Source of the DNA: Aerococcaceae bacterium DSM 111020
GTDB taxonomy: Bacteria > Bacillota > Bacilli > Lactobacillales > Aerococcaceae
Length of the DNA stretch: 64,000 bases
NCBI GenBank assembly: GCA_015863185.1
Contig: JACBXP010000001.1
Span: 124,001-188,000 of the forward strand
Direction of reading: 5' to 3'
The notes under the pieces were generated by a model. It ran no database searches, was not told where the DNA came from, and was given only the letters and a program-made list of their open reading frames with translations. The position numbers were made by a program, and so were the translations under genes. This document shows, one piece after another, positions 36,603 through 47,394 of this stretch. Numbering within the stretch: position 1 is the first letter of the stretch; each line of letters starts with the position of its first letter.

Positions 36603-37817
36603 ATGAATTTTTTAAAGAAAATAACGAGTCTTTCGCTGGCTGTTGTTTTACTCTCAGGTTGTATTCACAATGTAGAGCCAGAAGAAGATACAACGCAAGA
36701 TAGTAATACCGTTCCGGTGCAAACGACTTCGACACAGATTTCTGATAATTATTATCGTTCAGTCATATTGGATGGAAAATATCAGTTAGGCGCTGCTGCA
36801 TCTGCTGACAATTATATTAATTCACATGATGAACAACGGGCCTTTGAAAATGGGCTCCTTAGAATTAGTCAGGATGTTTTCCCGACAAATCAATATTATT
36901 TACAAGAAGGGCAAATTATTGATGAAAATACGTTAAATAGTTGGCTTGAGCGTGAAAGTGAAGAAAACCCTGAAGGATTAAATCCGGAAATTCCTCAAGA
37001 AGTATTGGAGCAACAAGAATCAATGGAAGAATCTGATCCTGTCCAGGATGAAGAAAGTTCCCAAGAAGAATCTGAACAAGAATCGACACAGGTTGAAGTT
37101 TCCTCAGATATTCCACCGATTTACTTGTCCAGTATTATCGAAAAAAATCTGATGACTGAAACCGATGAGGGCTTTGCTTTAAGTGGTATTGCGATTGGTT
37201 TAGCAATGAATAGTAATTACACCTACACAGATAGTGATGGCGTTGTTTATAATCAAGAAATTTCTGTGGGTGAAATGCGGGAAAGAGGAAGACAATACGC
37301 TAATATTATTGTGGGACGATTAAGAAATACGGAAGAGTTAAGATCGGTTCCAATCGTTGTTGGTATTTATAGCATGTCAAACACAGAAGACTTAGCTCCA
37401 GGCACATTTATTATTGATGGAATTTCACGTGAAGGAAATTCGATTACTGATTGGCAAGAGCACAATGAATATCGTGTTTCATTACCGATTGTCGATCCTG
37501 ATAATCAATCAGATGAATATCTATACTTTGATAATTTTAGACAAGAAATTCAAAACTTTTTCCCTAATTTAAATGGAATCAGTGGAGATGCTCTTTATAT
37601 TGATGGAGGACTGGCTTCATTAGACATTGAAATTGTGACCCAGTTCTATCAGAAAACAGAAATTATTGCCCTGACACAATATGTGATGGAAGTTGCGCAA
37701 CAACACTTACCTGAAAATGTTCAAGTAGAGATTAATATTAACTCTGCTGCAGGAAATGAAGCAATTATATCGAGACATTCGGGCAGTGGACAATTTACTT
37801 CAACCGTTGCTAATTAA
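36603..37817 (+). CDS. camS: CamS-family lipoprotein
   Basis: A 404-residue secreted lipoprotein. The signal peptide (SLSLAVVLLSGC) ends in the lipobox LSGC, whose cysteine should carry the lipid. An acidic Glu/Ser-rich linker follows (about 130-165), then the conserved CamS domain. CamS is the precursor of a sex-pheromone-like peptide (cAM373) in enterococci; its own role is poorly known. The gene lies in the pcrA-ligA-camS-gatCAB order seen in many Bacilli, which supports the call. It starts 12 bases after ligA and is followed by gatC after about 30 bases. Confidence 0.88.
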   Translation: MNFLKKITSLSLAVVLLSGCIHNVEPEEDTTQDSNTVPVQTTSTQISDNYYRSVILDGKYQLGAAASADNYINSHDEQRAFENGLLRISQDVFPTNQYYLQEGQIIDENTLNSWLERESEENPEGLNPEIPQEVLEQQESMEESDPVQDEESSQEESEQESTQVEVSSDIPPIYLSSIIEKNLMTETDEGFALSGIAIGLAMNSNYTYTDSDGVVYNQEISVGEMRERGRQYANIIVGRLRNTEELRSVPIVVGIYSMSNTEDLAPGTFIIDGISREGNSITDWQEHNEYRVSLPIVDPDNQSDEYLYFDNFRQEIQNFFPNLNGISGDALYIDGGLASLDIEIVTQFYQKTEIIALTQYVMEVAQQHLPENVQVEININSAAGNEAIISRHSGSGQFTSTVAN

Positions 37818-37847
37818 GAAAGATTATAAGTAGAATGGAGAATGATT

Positions 37848-38144
37848 ATGATAACTCGTGAAGAACTATTGCGTGTCGCTTCGCTTTCAAAGTTAGAAAT
37901 AGACGCGGATGATTTTGAACACTTTGCTGAAGGGATTAATAATGTTGTAGAGCTAGTAGAAGAATTGAATACTGTAGACACAGAAGGTATTGAACCGACA
38001 TTCCATGGCAATGATTTAATGGATGTATATCGTGAAGATACGCCACATCTTCGTGGTGATACCGAACAATTACTAGCGAATGCACCTGAACGTGAAGGTA
38101 ATTTTATAAAGGTACCAGAAATGATTGAAAGTGAGGAGGCATAA
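37848..38144 (+). CDS. gatC: aspartyl/glutamyl-tRNA(Asn/Gln) amidotransferase subunit C
   Basis: The small subunit (98 residues) of the GatCAB complex, which turns Glu-tRNA(Gln) into Gln-tRNA(Gln) and, in some species, Asp-tRNA(Asn) into Asn-tRNA(Asn). The protein opens [17 protein letters not shown] and contains [20 protein letters not shown], the family signature. It wraps around GatA and GatB to hold them together. ATG 37848 has GGAG seven bases upstream, while the in-frame ATG 37842 is one base from it, so 37848 is chosen. gatA follows with a one-base gap. Confidence 0.93.
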   Translation: MITREELLRVASLSKLEIDADDFEHFAEGINNVVELVEELNTVDTEGIEPTFHGNDLMDVYREDTPHLRGDTEQLLANAPEREGNFIKVPEMIESEEA

Positions 38145-38145
38145 T

Positions 38146-39603
38146 ATGACTCAATTTCCAAGAACAATCACAGAAATACAAGCAGGATTAAGAGAAGGAA
38201 AGTTTACAGCCGTCGAATTAATTGAAGATGTTCTTTCAGGCATCGAAACAACAGATGAACAATTAAATGCTTTTATTACACTGAATAAAGAAGAAGCGCT
38301 TGAACAAGCAAAACAAGCAGATGACAGAGGCTATGGTGACGATTCACCAGCATTAAACGGGGTTCCAATTGCTGTCAAAGATAATATCCTTACGCGCGGT
38401 TTAACGACTACGGCAGCTAGTAAAATGCTTGCTGAATTTGTTCCTACTTATGATGCGACGGTTGTGAAAAAATTAAAAGAGGCTGGCGCAGTCATCGTTG
38501 GAAAAACGAATCTGGATGAATTTGCGATGGGTGGCGGTAATGAGACATCATATTTTGGAAAAGTTCACAATCCATGGGATTTAGAACGTGTTCCCGGTGG
38601 TTCTTCTGGTGGATCTGCAGCAGCAGTTGCTAGTGGACAGGTTCCTGCAGCTCTAGGAACGGATACGGGTGGTAGTATTCGTCAGCCATCAGCATTTAAT
38701 AATTTAGTCGGTTTAAAACCAACATATGGAGCCGTTTCAAGACTTGGTGCGATTGCTTTTGGCTCAAGTTTAGACCAAATTGGCCCGATGACAAAAACAG
38801 TCCTTGATAATGCTAAATTAATGGCCGTTATTTCAGGTCATGATGAGTGGGATTCGACAAGTTTGCCTAATTTAGATCGTGACTATACAGCTAAAATAGG
38901 ACAATCCCTTGAAGGATTAAAAATTGGCTTCCCGAAAGAATATCAATCAGATACTGTTGATGAAGACATTCGCCAACAAATGCAACAAGCGGCTAAATAT
39001 TTCGAGAGCCAAGGTGCCATTGTTGAAGAAGTATCGTTACCGCACTCAAAATATGGAATCAATGTTTATTATATCGTCGCTTCTGCTGAAGCTGCTTCCA
39101 ATTTACAACGCTTTGATGGTATTCGTTATGGATATCGTGCTGAAGATGCCAAATCTTTAGAAGAAATTTATGTGAAATCACGTTCTCAAGGTTTTGGTGA
39201 AGAAGTTAAAAGAAGAATTATTTTAGGGACATATAGTTTAGGTTCTGGACAATATGATTTATTTTATAAAAAGGCTGCACAAATCAGAACATTAATCAAG
39301 CAGGACTTTGAAAAAGTTTTTGAATCTTATGATTTAATTATGGGACCGACCACAACTAGTACAGCCTTTAAGATTGGTGAGCGAGAAGATGACGTCGTGA
39401 AATCTTATATGTCTGACTTATTGACGGTGCCATATAATTTAGCAGGTATTCCTGTAATGTCAATTCCTGCTGGCTTTGACCGGAATCATTTGCCAATTGG
39501 CTTACAATTAGCAGCAAAACCAATGGATGAAGCGACATTATATCAAGTTGCGCATGCATTTGAACAAGATCATGACTATGTCAACCAAACACCGTCAAAT
39601 TAA
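38146..39603 (+). CDS. gatA: aspartyl/glutamyl-tRNA(Asn/Gln) amidotransferase subunit A
   Basis: Amidase-signature subunit that hydrolyses glutamine and feeds ammonia through a tunnel to GatB. The catalytic triad is the lysine in [10 protein letters not shown], the cis-serine in [14 protein letters not shown] and the nucleophile serine in [12 protein letters not shown]. The product is 485 residues from ATG 38146, which follows GAGGAGG at the right distance; an in-frame start at 38125 overlaps gatC and is not used. It is the second gene of the gatCAB set and precedes gatB by 15 bases. Confidence 0.95.
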   Translation: MTQFPRTITEIQAGLREGKFTAVELIEDVLSGIETTDEQLNAFITLNKEEALEQAKQADDRGYGDDSPALNGVPIAVKDNILTRGLTTTAASKMLAEFVPTYDATVVKKLKEAGAVIVGKTNLDEFAMGGGNETSYFGKVHNPWDLERVPGGSSGGSAAAVASGQVPAALGTDTGGSIRQPSAFNNLVGLKPTYGAVSRLGAIAFGSSLDQIGPMTKTVLDNAKLMAVISGHDEWDSTSLPNLDRDYTAKIGQSLEGLKIGFPKEYQSDTVDEDIRQQMQQAAKYFESQGAIVEEVSLPHSKYGINVYYIVASAEAASNLQRFDGIRYGYRAEDAKSLEEIYVKSRSQGFGEEVKRRIILGTYSLGSGQYDLFYKKAAQIRTLIKQDFEKVFESYDLIMGPTTTSTAFKIGEREDDVVKSYMSDLLTVPYNLAGIPVMSIPAGFDRNHLPIGLQLAAKPMDEATLYQVAHAFEQDHDYVNQTPSN

Positions 39604-39618
39604 GGGAGGAGTTATAGG

Positions 39619-41049
39619 ATGAATTTTGAAACAGTCATTGGACTCGAAGTCCATGTCGAATTAAAAACAGAATCTAAAATATTTAGTGCCTCACCTGCAC
39701 ACTTCGGTGCGGAACCTAATAGTAATACCAATGAAAAAGATTGGGCTTATCCTGGTGCATTACCTGTGCTAAATAAAGGGGCGATTGAATATGGGATGCG
39801 TGCCGCTCTAGCATTAAATTGTGATGTTCCAGAAAAAATGAGCTTTGATCGTAAGAATTATTTCTATCCAGATAATCCATCCGCTTATCAAATAACACAA
39901 GATGTTGAACCTGTAGGTTCCAATGGTTATGTTGATATTGAGGTGGATGGCGAAGTGCGTCGCATTCGTATTAACCGTGTGCATTTAGAAGAAGATGCCG
40001 GTAAAAATACGCACGGAACAGATGGATTCTCTTATGTAGATTTGAACCGTCAAGGGACACCGCTTATTGAGATTGTTACAGAAGCCGACATTCGCTCAGC
40101 AGATGAAGCCTATGCTTTCTTAGAAAAATTACGTGAAACCATTCTTTATACTGGTGTTTCAGATGTCCGGATGGAAGAAGGCTCGTTACGTTGTGATGCG
40201 AATATATCCTTAAGACCTTATGGACAAGAAGAATTTGGAACGAAAACAGAGATTAAAAATTTAAACAGTTTCAATTTCATTCGTCGGGGTATCTTACATG
40301 AAGAGGAAAGACAAGCCAATGTACTACGCTCAGGAGGCATTATCCAACAAGAAACTCGTCGTTATGATGAAGCGACAGGTGAAACAATTCTAATGCGTGT
40401 GAAAGAAGGTGCTGCGGACTATCGTTATTTCCCTGAACCTGATGTGCCACCGATTACGATTTCGCGTGAATGGGTTGAAGAAGTACGTCAACAACTTCCA
40501 GAGATGCCAGACCAACGTCGTGCACGCTATACTCGCGAATATGAATTACCAGACTATGATGCAATGGTTCTGACACAATCAAAAGATTTATCTGACTTCT
40601 TCGATGAGACAGTCAATCAAGGAGCCGATCCAAAACAAGCATCAAATTGGTTGATGGGAGAAGTTTCGGCATACTTAAATAAACAAGAAGTTTCATTAGA
40701 AGAGACAGAATTAACGCCGACGAATTTAGCTCAAATGATTAATTTAATTGAGGATGGTACCATTAGTTCTAAAATTGCGAAAAAATTGTTCACCTTATTA
40801 GCAAAAGAAGGTGGCGATGCGAATGAAGTGGTTGAAGAACAAGGTATGGCTCAAATTAGTGATCCAGCTGTATTGATGCCAATTATCGATGAAGCAGTTG
40901 CTCAAAATGAACAATCTGTTGAAGATTATAAGAATGGTAAAGATCGGGCATTAGGTTTCTTTGTTGGTCAAATAATGAAACAAACAAGAGGTCAAGCCAA
41001 TCCACAAGTTGTGAATCAATTATTAGTAGAAAAATTAAATAGCTTATAA
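39619..41049 (+). CDS. gatB: aspartyl/glutamyl-tRNA(Asn/Gln) amidotransferase subunit B
   Basis: The kinase and tRNA-binding subunit (476 residues) of GatCAB. It activates the misacylated aminoacyl-tRNA with ATP and receives ammonia from Gat[20 protein letters not shown] is the N-terminal family signature, [15 protein letters not shown] and [12 protein letters not shown] hold catalytic and metal-binding residues, and the C-terminal helical and YqeY-like domain ends [23 protein letters not shown] precedes the ATG, and a terminator follows. Presence of gatCAB predicts that this organism makes Gln-tRNA by the indirect route. Confidence 0.95.
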   Translation: MNFETVIGLEVHVELKTESKIFSASPAHFGAEPNSNTNEKDWAYPGALPVLNKGAIEYGMRAALALNCDVPEKMSFDRKNYFYPDNPSAYQITQDVEPVGSNGYVDIEVDGEVRRIRINRVHLEEDAGKNTHGTDGFSYVDLNRQGTPLIEIVTEADIRSADEAYAFLEKLRETILYTGVSDVRMEEGSLRCDANISLRPYGQEEFGTKTEIKNLNSFNFIRRGILHEEERQANVLRSGGIIQQETRRYDEATGETILMRVKEGAADYRYFPEPDVPPITISREWVEEVRQQLPEMPDQRRARYTREYELPDYDAMVLTQSKDLSDFFDETVNQGADPKQASNWLMGEVSAYLNKQEVSLEETELTPTNLAQMINLIEDGTISSKIAKKLFTLLAKEGGDANEVVEEQGMAQISDPAVLMPIIDEAVAQNEQSVEDYKNGKDRALGFFVGQIMKQTRGQANPQVVNQLLVEKLNSL

Positions 41050-41103
41050 GATTTCTGGCTCCAATTATCTTGAAATAGGTAATTTTTACTGCTTTATATT
41101 TAA

Positions 41104-41135
41104 AACGATCATCTAATAAGATGGTCGTTTTTTTT
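41104..41135 (+). terminator. intrinsic terminator of the gatCAB operon
   Basis: AACGATCATCT pairs with AGATGGTCGTT (one wobble pair) around AATA, followed by eight T. Confidence 0.87.
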
Positions 41136-41272
41136 GGATAGACAATTTGATTTATATCAATGGCAAAAAAATGATTTTATAGTAAAATAATCTGAAAGCT
41201 TTTATCTCGAATTAGAATTTTACAAAAGAATGACAAAAAAATTGCCTTTTAGGTACAATTACTTCTAATTCA

Positions 41273-41318
41273 TGATATAATGTCTTTTGTGTAATGAGTC
41301 ATTGATGATTGACTTATT
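41273..41318 (+). promoter_or_regulatory. extended -10 and leader hairpin upstream of L,D-transpeptidase 2
   Basis: TGATATAAT (41273-41281) is an extended -10 about 115 bases before the start. In the leader, AATGAGTCA (41293-41301) pairs with TGACTTATT (41310-41318), followed by only a short T stretch. The rest of the 346-base gap (41136-41395) is AT-rich and shows nothing else. Confidence 0.45.
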
Positions 41319-41395
41319 TTAACTTGCTCTTATAATTATATTTAATGAAGGCTCAATGTAGCTGAAATAAATAACTTTTGGAAAGGATGTTTTCG

Positions 41396-42775
41396 TTGAA
41401 GAAGAAACTAACAATTGCTGGTTTGAGTGTACTAGGGTTAGCGGCAGCATATTTTGGTGGTATCGGTTATTATGCTGAACGTTTCACACCGAATACTGAA
41501 TTTATGGCGGTCAATGTGGGGAATTTGACTTTGGATGAAGCAAAAAAACGTATATCAGAAGAAATTTCTAATGATGAATATATTTTGTTAGAAGATGGTA
41601 AAGAAGTAGCCAAAGTAAAAATTGCCGATCTAGATCCAGTATATAATACCGACAAGCAATTAACGAAAATGTATTATTCCCAAAATCCTAATTATTGGTT
41701 AGCTAATTTAGTAACAAATACTGTTTCAGCAGAAGAAGAGTCAGAAAATGAATCACTGATTGAATTGAATACCAGTGAAATAACTGAAGAGATTAATGCG
41801 TCAGGCGAACGTGAACCAGCCCAAGATGCTAGCATTAATTATGATGAAGAAAAAGGATATCATTCAGTTGAAGGTGAAGCAGGAACAGTGGTTGATCCTG
41901 AGTTGCTTGAACAAAAAATTATCGATCAAATCGATGAAAAAGATAATCAAATTAATTTAGAAGAAACATATGATCAACCAGGAATAACAATGGAAGATTC
42001 TACCATTAAGGAAACGATGGAGGAAATTGAAAACACCATCCACTCAGATTTGACCATTGAAATTTCTGGAGACAAAGTGAATTTAGATCCCAAACAAATC
42101 GAAGGTTGGTTGCATTTTGATGAAAATAATCAAATGGTACTTGTCCAAGAACAAGTAGCCGACTATTTAAGAATATTAGATGAAAAATATTCTACCTATG
42201 GTAAAACACGTCAATTCGACAGTACATTACAAGGTACGGTGGAGGTTCCACCTGGTATCTTAGGTTGGGGTATCGATATTGAAACAGCTACTGAGGAATT
42301 ATCACAAGCTATCTTGAACCAAGAATCTGGTGCACATCAATTAGCGACTGTCAGCAGTGGTGGGAATGCTGGTGCTGAAGATGAAATTGGTGGAACATAT
42401 GTGGAAATCGATTTAAGCCATCAACAAATGTTCTTATATGTTGATGATGAACTCATTCTTCAAACCGAAATTGTTTCTGGTCAACCAGGTGCAGAAACAG
42501 TTCCTGGTGCGAATGCTGTTAATGAAATGTTACATCAAACAAATCTTGTAGGATATAATCAATTCGCGAATGTTCAATATAGTACACCGGTTGATTATTG
42601 GATTCGTTTCGATGATCAAGCCCAAGGGATTCATGACGCTTCATGGCAAGGAACATTTGGGGGAGATACACATCTCTATGCTGGCTCTCTAGGATGTATT
42701 AATACGCCACATGGCGCTGTTTCTACAATTTATGAATATGTTGAAATTGGCACACCTGTCATGGTATTTTATTAG
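41396..42775 (+). CDS. L,D-transpeptidase with YoaR-like peptidoglycan-binding domains (copy 2)
   Basis: About 459 residues, a clear paralogue of the protein at 6304-7680 along its whole length: signal anchor, two YoaR-like regions and a C-terminal YkuD domain. The pair shares GIGY, F[ED]STL[RQ]GTV, SLGCINTP and the end IGTPVMVF (LGTPVIVF in copy 1). The catalytic cysteine is in GSLGCINTP and the histidine in QGIHDASW. TTG 41396 is the likely start: GAAAGGATG lies just before it, and the protein then opens KKKLTIAGLSVLGL like copy 1. In-frame TTG 41378 and ATG 41387 fit less well. It probably makes 3-3 cross-links outside the membrane. Confidence 0.87.
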   Translation: MKKKLTIAGLSVLGLAAAYFGGIGYYAERFTPNTEFMAVNVGNLTLDEAKKRISEEISNDEYILLEDGKEVAKVKIADLDPVYNTDKQLTKMYYSQNPNYWLANLVTNTVSAEEESENESLIELNTSEITEEINASGEREPAQDASINYDEEKGYHSVEGEAGTVVDPELLEQKIIDQIDEKDNQINLEETYDQPGITMEDSTIKETMEEIENTIHSDLTIEISGDKVNLDPKQIEGWLHFDENNQMVLVQEQVADYLRILDEKYSTYGKTRQFDSTLQGTVEVPPGILGWGIDIETATEELSQAILNQESGAHQLATVSSGGNAGAEDEIGGTYVEIDLSHQQMFLYVDDELILQTEIVSGQPGAETVPGANAVNEMLHQTNLVGYNQFANVQYSTPVDYWIRFDDQAQGIHDASWQGTFGGDTHLYAGSLGCINTPHGAVSTIYEYVEIGTPVMVFY

Positions 42776-42786
42776 GCTAAGAATTA

Positions 42787-42824
42787 AAAAGCCCATTTGA
42801 TTTAAATATCAATGGGCTTTTTTT
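42787..42824 (+). terminator. intrinsic terminator after L,D-transpeptidase 2
   Basis: AAAAGCCCATTTGAT pairs with ATCAATGGGCTTTT (one bulged T), followed by a T run. Confidence 0.85.
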
Positions 42825-42935
42825 GTTAGAGAAATTCGGGGGAGCCTTTCATAACATTTATTGAACCTATTATTAATCATTACTTGTAAACATGCTCTTG
42901 ACCCTCTAAAATGAATGTTAATTAAGGAGAATCGT

Positions 42936-44282
42936 ATGAAAATTATAATTATTGGTGGATCTTTTGCAGGAATTCAAGCGGCGATGACTTGTCGAGAAAT
43001 GGATCAAGACTGTGAAATTATAATCTTGGAAGCGTCAGATGATTTATTATTTTATCCGGTAGAATTTCGGTCAAGATTAGTTTCGGAACCAACAGAGTCG
43101 TTTACTACAGAGAAAAACAACTCCATTGACACACTCATTGAGCAGCGAATTGAATGTTATTTAAATACGTATGTCACGCACATTCAGCCCGATAAAAAAT
43201 CTATCACGTGCAAGCGACAGGGAATAATCGAGCAATTTCATTATGACTATCTTATTCTAGCGATGGGAAGTCAGCAATCTATCGGTATCACTGATGTTCA
43301 TATTAATGAGCGAATCATCTCTCTGGACAGTCAACAGTCCTTAAAGGATAGTTTGAGCTTAGTTGGTCAAGCAGAAAAGATAATGATCATTGGTGGAGGA
43401 CAATATGGTATTGAAATGAGTGAATTATATCTTACATTAGGTAAACAAGTGACATTATTGGAAGCAGGAGAACATTTAGCATTCAAATTATTTGATCATT
43501 GGATGATGAAGGATTTACAGAATGATTTATTGCATGAAGGACTCATTCTAAAATGTAATGAAAGTTATCAAAGCGTAACGCTTCGGGATGAGGCATTAAG
43601 TGTTAAGAGTCACCGGAATCAATATCAGACTGATATTATTCAATTTGCGATGAATGTTGAACCAAATACAAAAATAGTGGAAGATATTTTACGCTTTAAT
43701 CCTGATGGAACGATCTGGACTGATGCATTTCTTGAAACCTCTCAATCGTCGATATATGCTTGTGGAGATTTAATTAAATGGCGGTTTGGGCAACAAAATG
43801 AAGAATATTATTTGCCATTAATTAGTCATGCCAAATTAAGTGGACGAATTGTGGGAATGAATATTTTTGGTAACAAGCACAAATTACCTAACAGTCCTCG
43901 AGCGATAGCGATGACCATTCTTGATTATGATTATTTTTCTTGTGGTAAAACACTTCAAGAACTCAAGTATAGTCAGGTAGACTATCATTTAAGTCGATAT
44001 CAAAGTGAGGGCCTTTTTATTCAATGTCTTTCTCAGATTGATACGGGTGAAATCTTAGGAGTGCAAATAAGGGGCTTAAAGAAGTTACATTTATCGTCTT
44101 TATTTTCATCTGTTTTAATTGCTATGCAAGCAGGCTTGACGGATTATTTTCTTGCCGTACAGATGAATGTTTATCAAGGACATCAAGCTTTATTACCAGA
44201 TGCATGGTTTGACGCGATAAATCAACATTATCAAGGACGTCAACGAAGATTGCAAGCTAAGGAGAGGTATCATGCAGATTAG
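42936..44282 (+). CDS. FAD/NAD(P)-dependent oxidoreductase, NADH-oxidase/CoA-disulfide-reductase-like, lacking the redox cysteine
   Basis: A 448-residue flavoprotein. The FAD-binding motif is IIIGGSFAGIQAAMTC, the NAD(P)-binding motif IMIIGGGQYGIEMSELYL, and the second FAD motif IYACGDLIKW. A C-terminal dimerisation domain follows. In NADH oxidases and CoA-disulfide reductases the redox cysteine lies in SFLSCG; the matching stretch here is DDLLFYPVEFRS, without cysteine. So water-forming NADH oxidase chemistry of the usual kind is doubtful. ATG 42936 follows AAGGAG at 6 bases, better than ATG 42915. Its last 11 bases overlap the start of a Mga-like regulator. Confidence 0.78.
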   Translation: MKIIIIGGSFAGIQAAMTCREMDQDCEIIILEASDDLLFYPVEFRSRLVSEPTESFTTEKNNSIDTLIEQRIECYLNTYVTHIQPDKKSITCKRQGIIEQFHYDYLILAMGSQQSIGITDVHINERIISLDSQQSLKDSLSLVGQAEKIMIIGGGQYGIEMSELYLTLGKQVTLLEAGEHLAFKLFDHWMMKDLQNDLLHEGLILKCNESYQSVTLRDEALSVKSHRNQYQTDIIQFAMNVEPNTKIVEDILRFNPDGTIWTDAFLETSQSSIYACGDLIKWRFGQQNEEYYLPLISHAKLSGRIVGMNIFGNKHKLPNSPRAIAMTILDYDYFSCGKTLQELKYSQVDYHLSRYQSEGLFIQCLSQIDTGEILGVQIRGLKKLHLSSLFSSVLIAMQAGLTDYFLAVQMNVYQGHQALLPDAWFDAINQHYQGRQRRLQAKERYHAD

Positions 44283-45702
44283 TCATTTAATGGAAAGAAA
44301 TCAAATGAGTCAATATATGATCATTTACCATTTATTAAATGCAGAAAAACCATTGACGCTCAAAGCATTGAAAAATATGGTGGACCTTTCAGCGGCAACA
44401 TTGGAAAAGTATCTCATAGAGTTAGAAGAAATAATGATTAGTAATGATCGAAAATTACAGGTGATCATCGATTCAACCGAGGTTTATTTAGAGATGCACC
44501 CAGATATCCATTTAAACGACATTATCGCTTATTTTTTGAAGGACAGTATAAAATTTCAGATTCTCACTTATTTATTTAATCATGATCATTTTTCAATTCC
44601 TATTCTAGCGAGTGAATTGATGGTGAGTGAAGCAACATTGAATCGTAATTTAGCTTTATTAAATAAGGAACTATCCGAATTTGATATTCAAATACGTAAT
44701 GGACGCTTGCGAGGTCCTTTTCATCAAATTGTTTATTTTTTTTATCATTTATTATTGCTTGCTTGGCCCCATCAAAAACAAAGAAAAATAATTGATGACT
44801 ATCATTTAGAATCCTATCTTATTAACTTCGAGCATATTAATAGACAATCCTTTAGTAATGGGGGGAATCATCGTTTAGCTTTTTGGATGTATGTCTCTCA
44901 AAACCTAGCTGTCCATGTCGAACGCAATGATGCAGATTTGCTGGAATTATTTAATGACTATCAAGAAAAATCATTTTTTATTAAATTTAAACGACCACTT
45001 CTTCAATATCATATGCGTTTAGCTAAGGATTATAGGGAAGGGGATTTAATTCTGGATATCGTCTTTTTGATGTCTCATCGACTTTTGTCTCCCACAATAA
45101 ATGAGCAAATTTTAGGTCATGGGGGGCAAATTATGGAGAGTGTGAGCCTCGTATTGAATGATTTAAATCATTTAACTCAACAATCTAAATATGTTAAAAC
45201 TGGTTTGCTATATGAATCAGGTCAGACTTTCTCGCGCATGACTTTTTTTAAGGGAGTCATTGCAAGTCATCCGTTTTTAACCATCCAATCAAAATATTAT
45301 GCTATGGCAGAACATTTATTACACATCACTGTCAAGGATAAGATGCATATTAATTTAAAAGAGCTAGGGGATTTGTATTTATTGATGCGAGAAAGATGGG
45401 CGGTTAGATTAGAAGAATTACATGATAGGCCTTTGAAAGAATTAACCGTTGCGTTACGTATTGATACATTGAATTTACCAGCAAAAAAAATAATGCAACA
45501 ACTAAGAGACAGCTTAGAAATTCAGCGTCAGATAACGATTGAATGGTATCGTTCTGACTTAATCTTTGATTATTTAATTAGCGACTTTCCAGAAGAAGCA
45601 GATCGTTCTGAATTTACTTATTATTTAAAAGGCAAACCAGCGGGCTATGATATACGTTATTTACGGAAGGTATTCAATCAATTGGTAACTAAGTCAAGAT
45701 AA
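44272..45702 (+). CDS. Mga-like transcriptional regulator
   Basis: A 476-residue protein with two N-terminal helix-turn-helix regions (LTLKALKNMVDLSAATLEKY and FSIPILASELMVSEATLNRN), a central PRD-like helical region and a C-terminal EIIB-like end. This is the Mga/AtxA layout, in which PTS-type phosphorylation of PRD histidines tunes activity; I cannot tell which histidines are used here. The start overlaps the flavoprotein gene by 11 bases and the pair must be co-transcribed. The glp operon begins 168 bases downstream, and might be one of its targets, but that is inferred only from position. Confidence 0.75.
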   Translation: MQISHLMERNQMSQYMIIYHLLNAEKPLTLKALKNMVDLSAATLEKYLIELEEIMISNDRKLQVIIDSTEVYLEMHPDIHLNDIIAYFLKDSIKFQILTYLFNHDHFSIPILASELMVSEATLNRNLALLNKELSEFDIQIRNGRLRGPFHQIVYFFYHLLLLAWPHQKQRKIIDDYHLESYLINFEHINRQSFSNGGNHRLAFWMYVSQNLAVHVERNDADLLELFNDYQEKSFFIKFKRPLLQYHMRLAKDYREGDLILDIVFLMSHRLLSPTINEQILGHGGQIMESVSLVLNDLNHLTQQSKYVKTGLLYESGQTFSRMTFFKGVIASHPFLTIQSKYYAMAEHLLHITVKDKMHINLKELGDLYLLMRERWAVRLEELHDRPLKELTVALRIDTLNLPAKKIMQQLRDSLEIQRQITIEWYRSDLIFDYLISDFPEEADRSEFTYYLKGKPAGYDIRYLRKVFNQLVTKSR

Positions 45703-45708
45703 ATAAGT

Positions 45709-45757
45709 TCACACAAACGGGATGATTAAAGTCGATGGTTTGTGTGAGTATTTATCT
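45709..45757 (+). terminator. terminator-like hairpin after the Mga-like gene
   Basis: TCACACAAAC (45709-45718) pairs perfectly with GTTTGTGTGA (45738-45747) around a 19-base loop. The T stretch after it is broken, so efficiency is uncertain. Confidence 0.5.
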
Positions 45758-45812
45758 TAGACAAGAAAAATATCATATTTTTTAAAATATTTAAAAAAGT
45801 TAACACCATAAA

Positions 45813-45833
45813 TGAAAGCGTTATCTATATAAT
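45813..45833 (+). promoter_or_regulatory. CcpA (cre) site and -10 element of the glp operon
   Basis: TGAAAGCGTTATCT (45813-45826) fits the cre consensus TGWAARCGYTWWCW. TATAAT at 45828-45833 lies next to it, and TTAACA at 45800-45805 is upstream but with a long spacer. The site covers the promoter, so repression by preferred sugars is expected. Confidence 0.68.
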
Positions 45834-45867
45834 AAAAGTAGATAAAAAATAGTAGATTTGAGGTTGA

Positions 45868-47373
<1,506 letters not shown>

Positions 47374-47394
47374 ATGATAGAGAAGGAGATATAA

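Noticed and set aside
41285-41320. Possible WalR box (TGTAAT) in the L,D-transpeptidase 2 leader
   Set aside because: Only one half-site is present; the second TGTWAH repeat at the right distance is missing.
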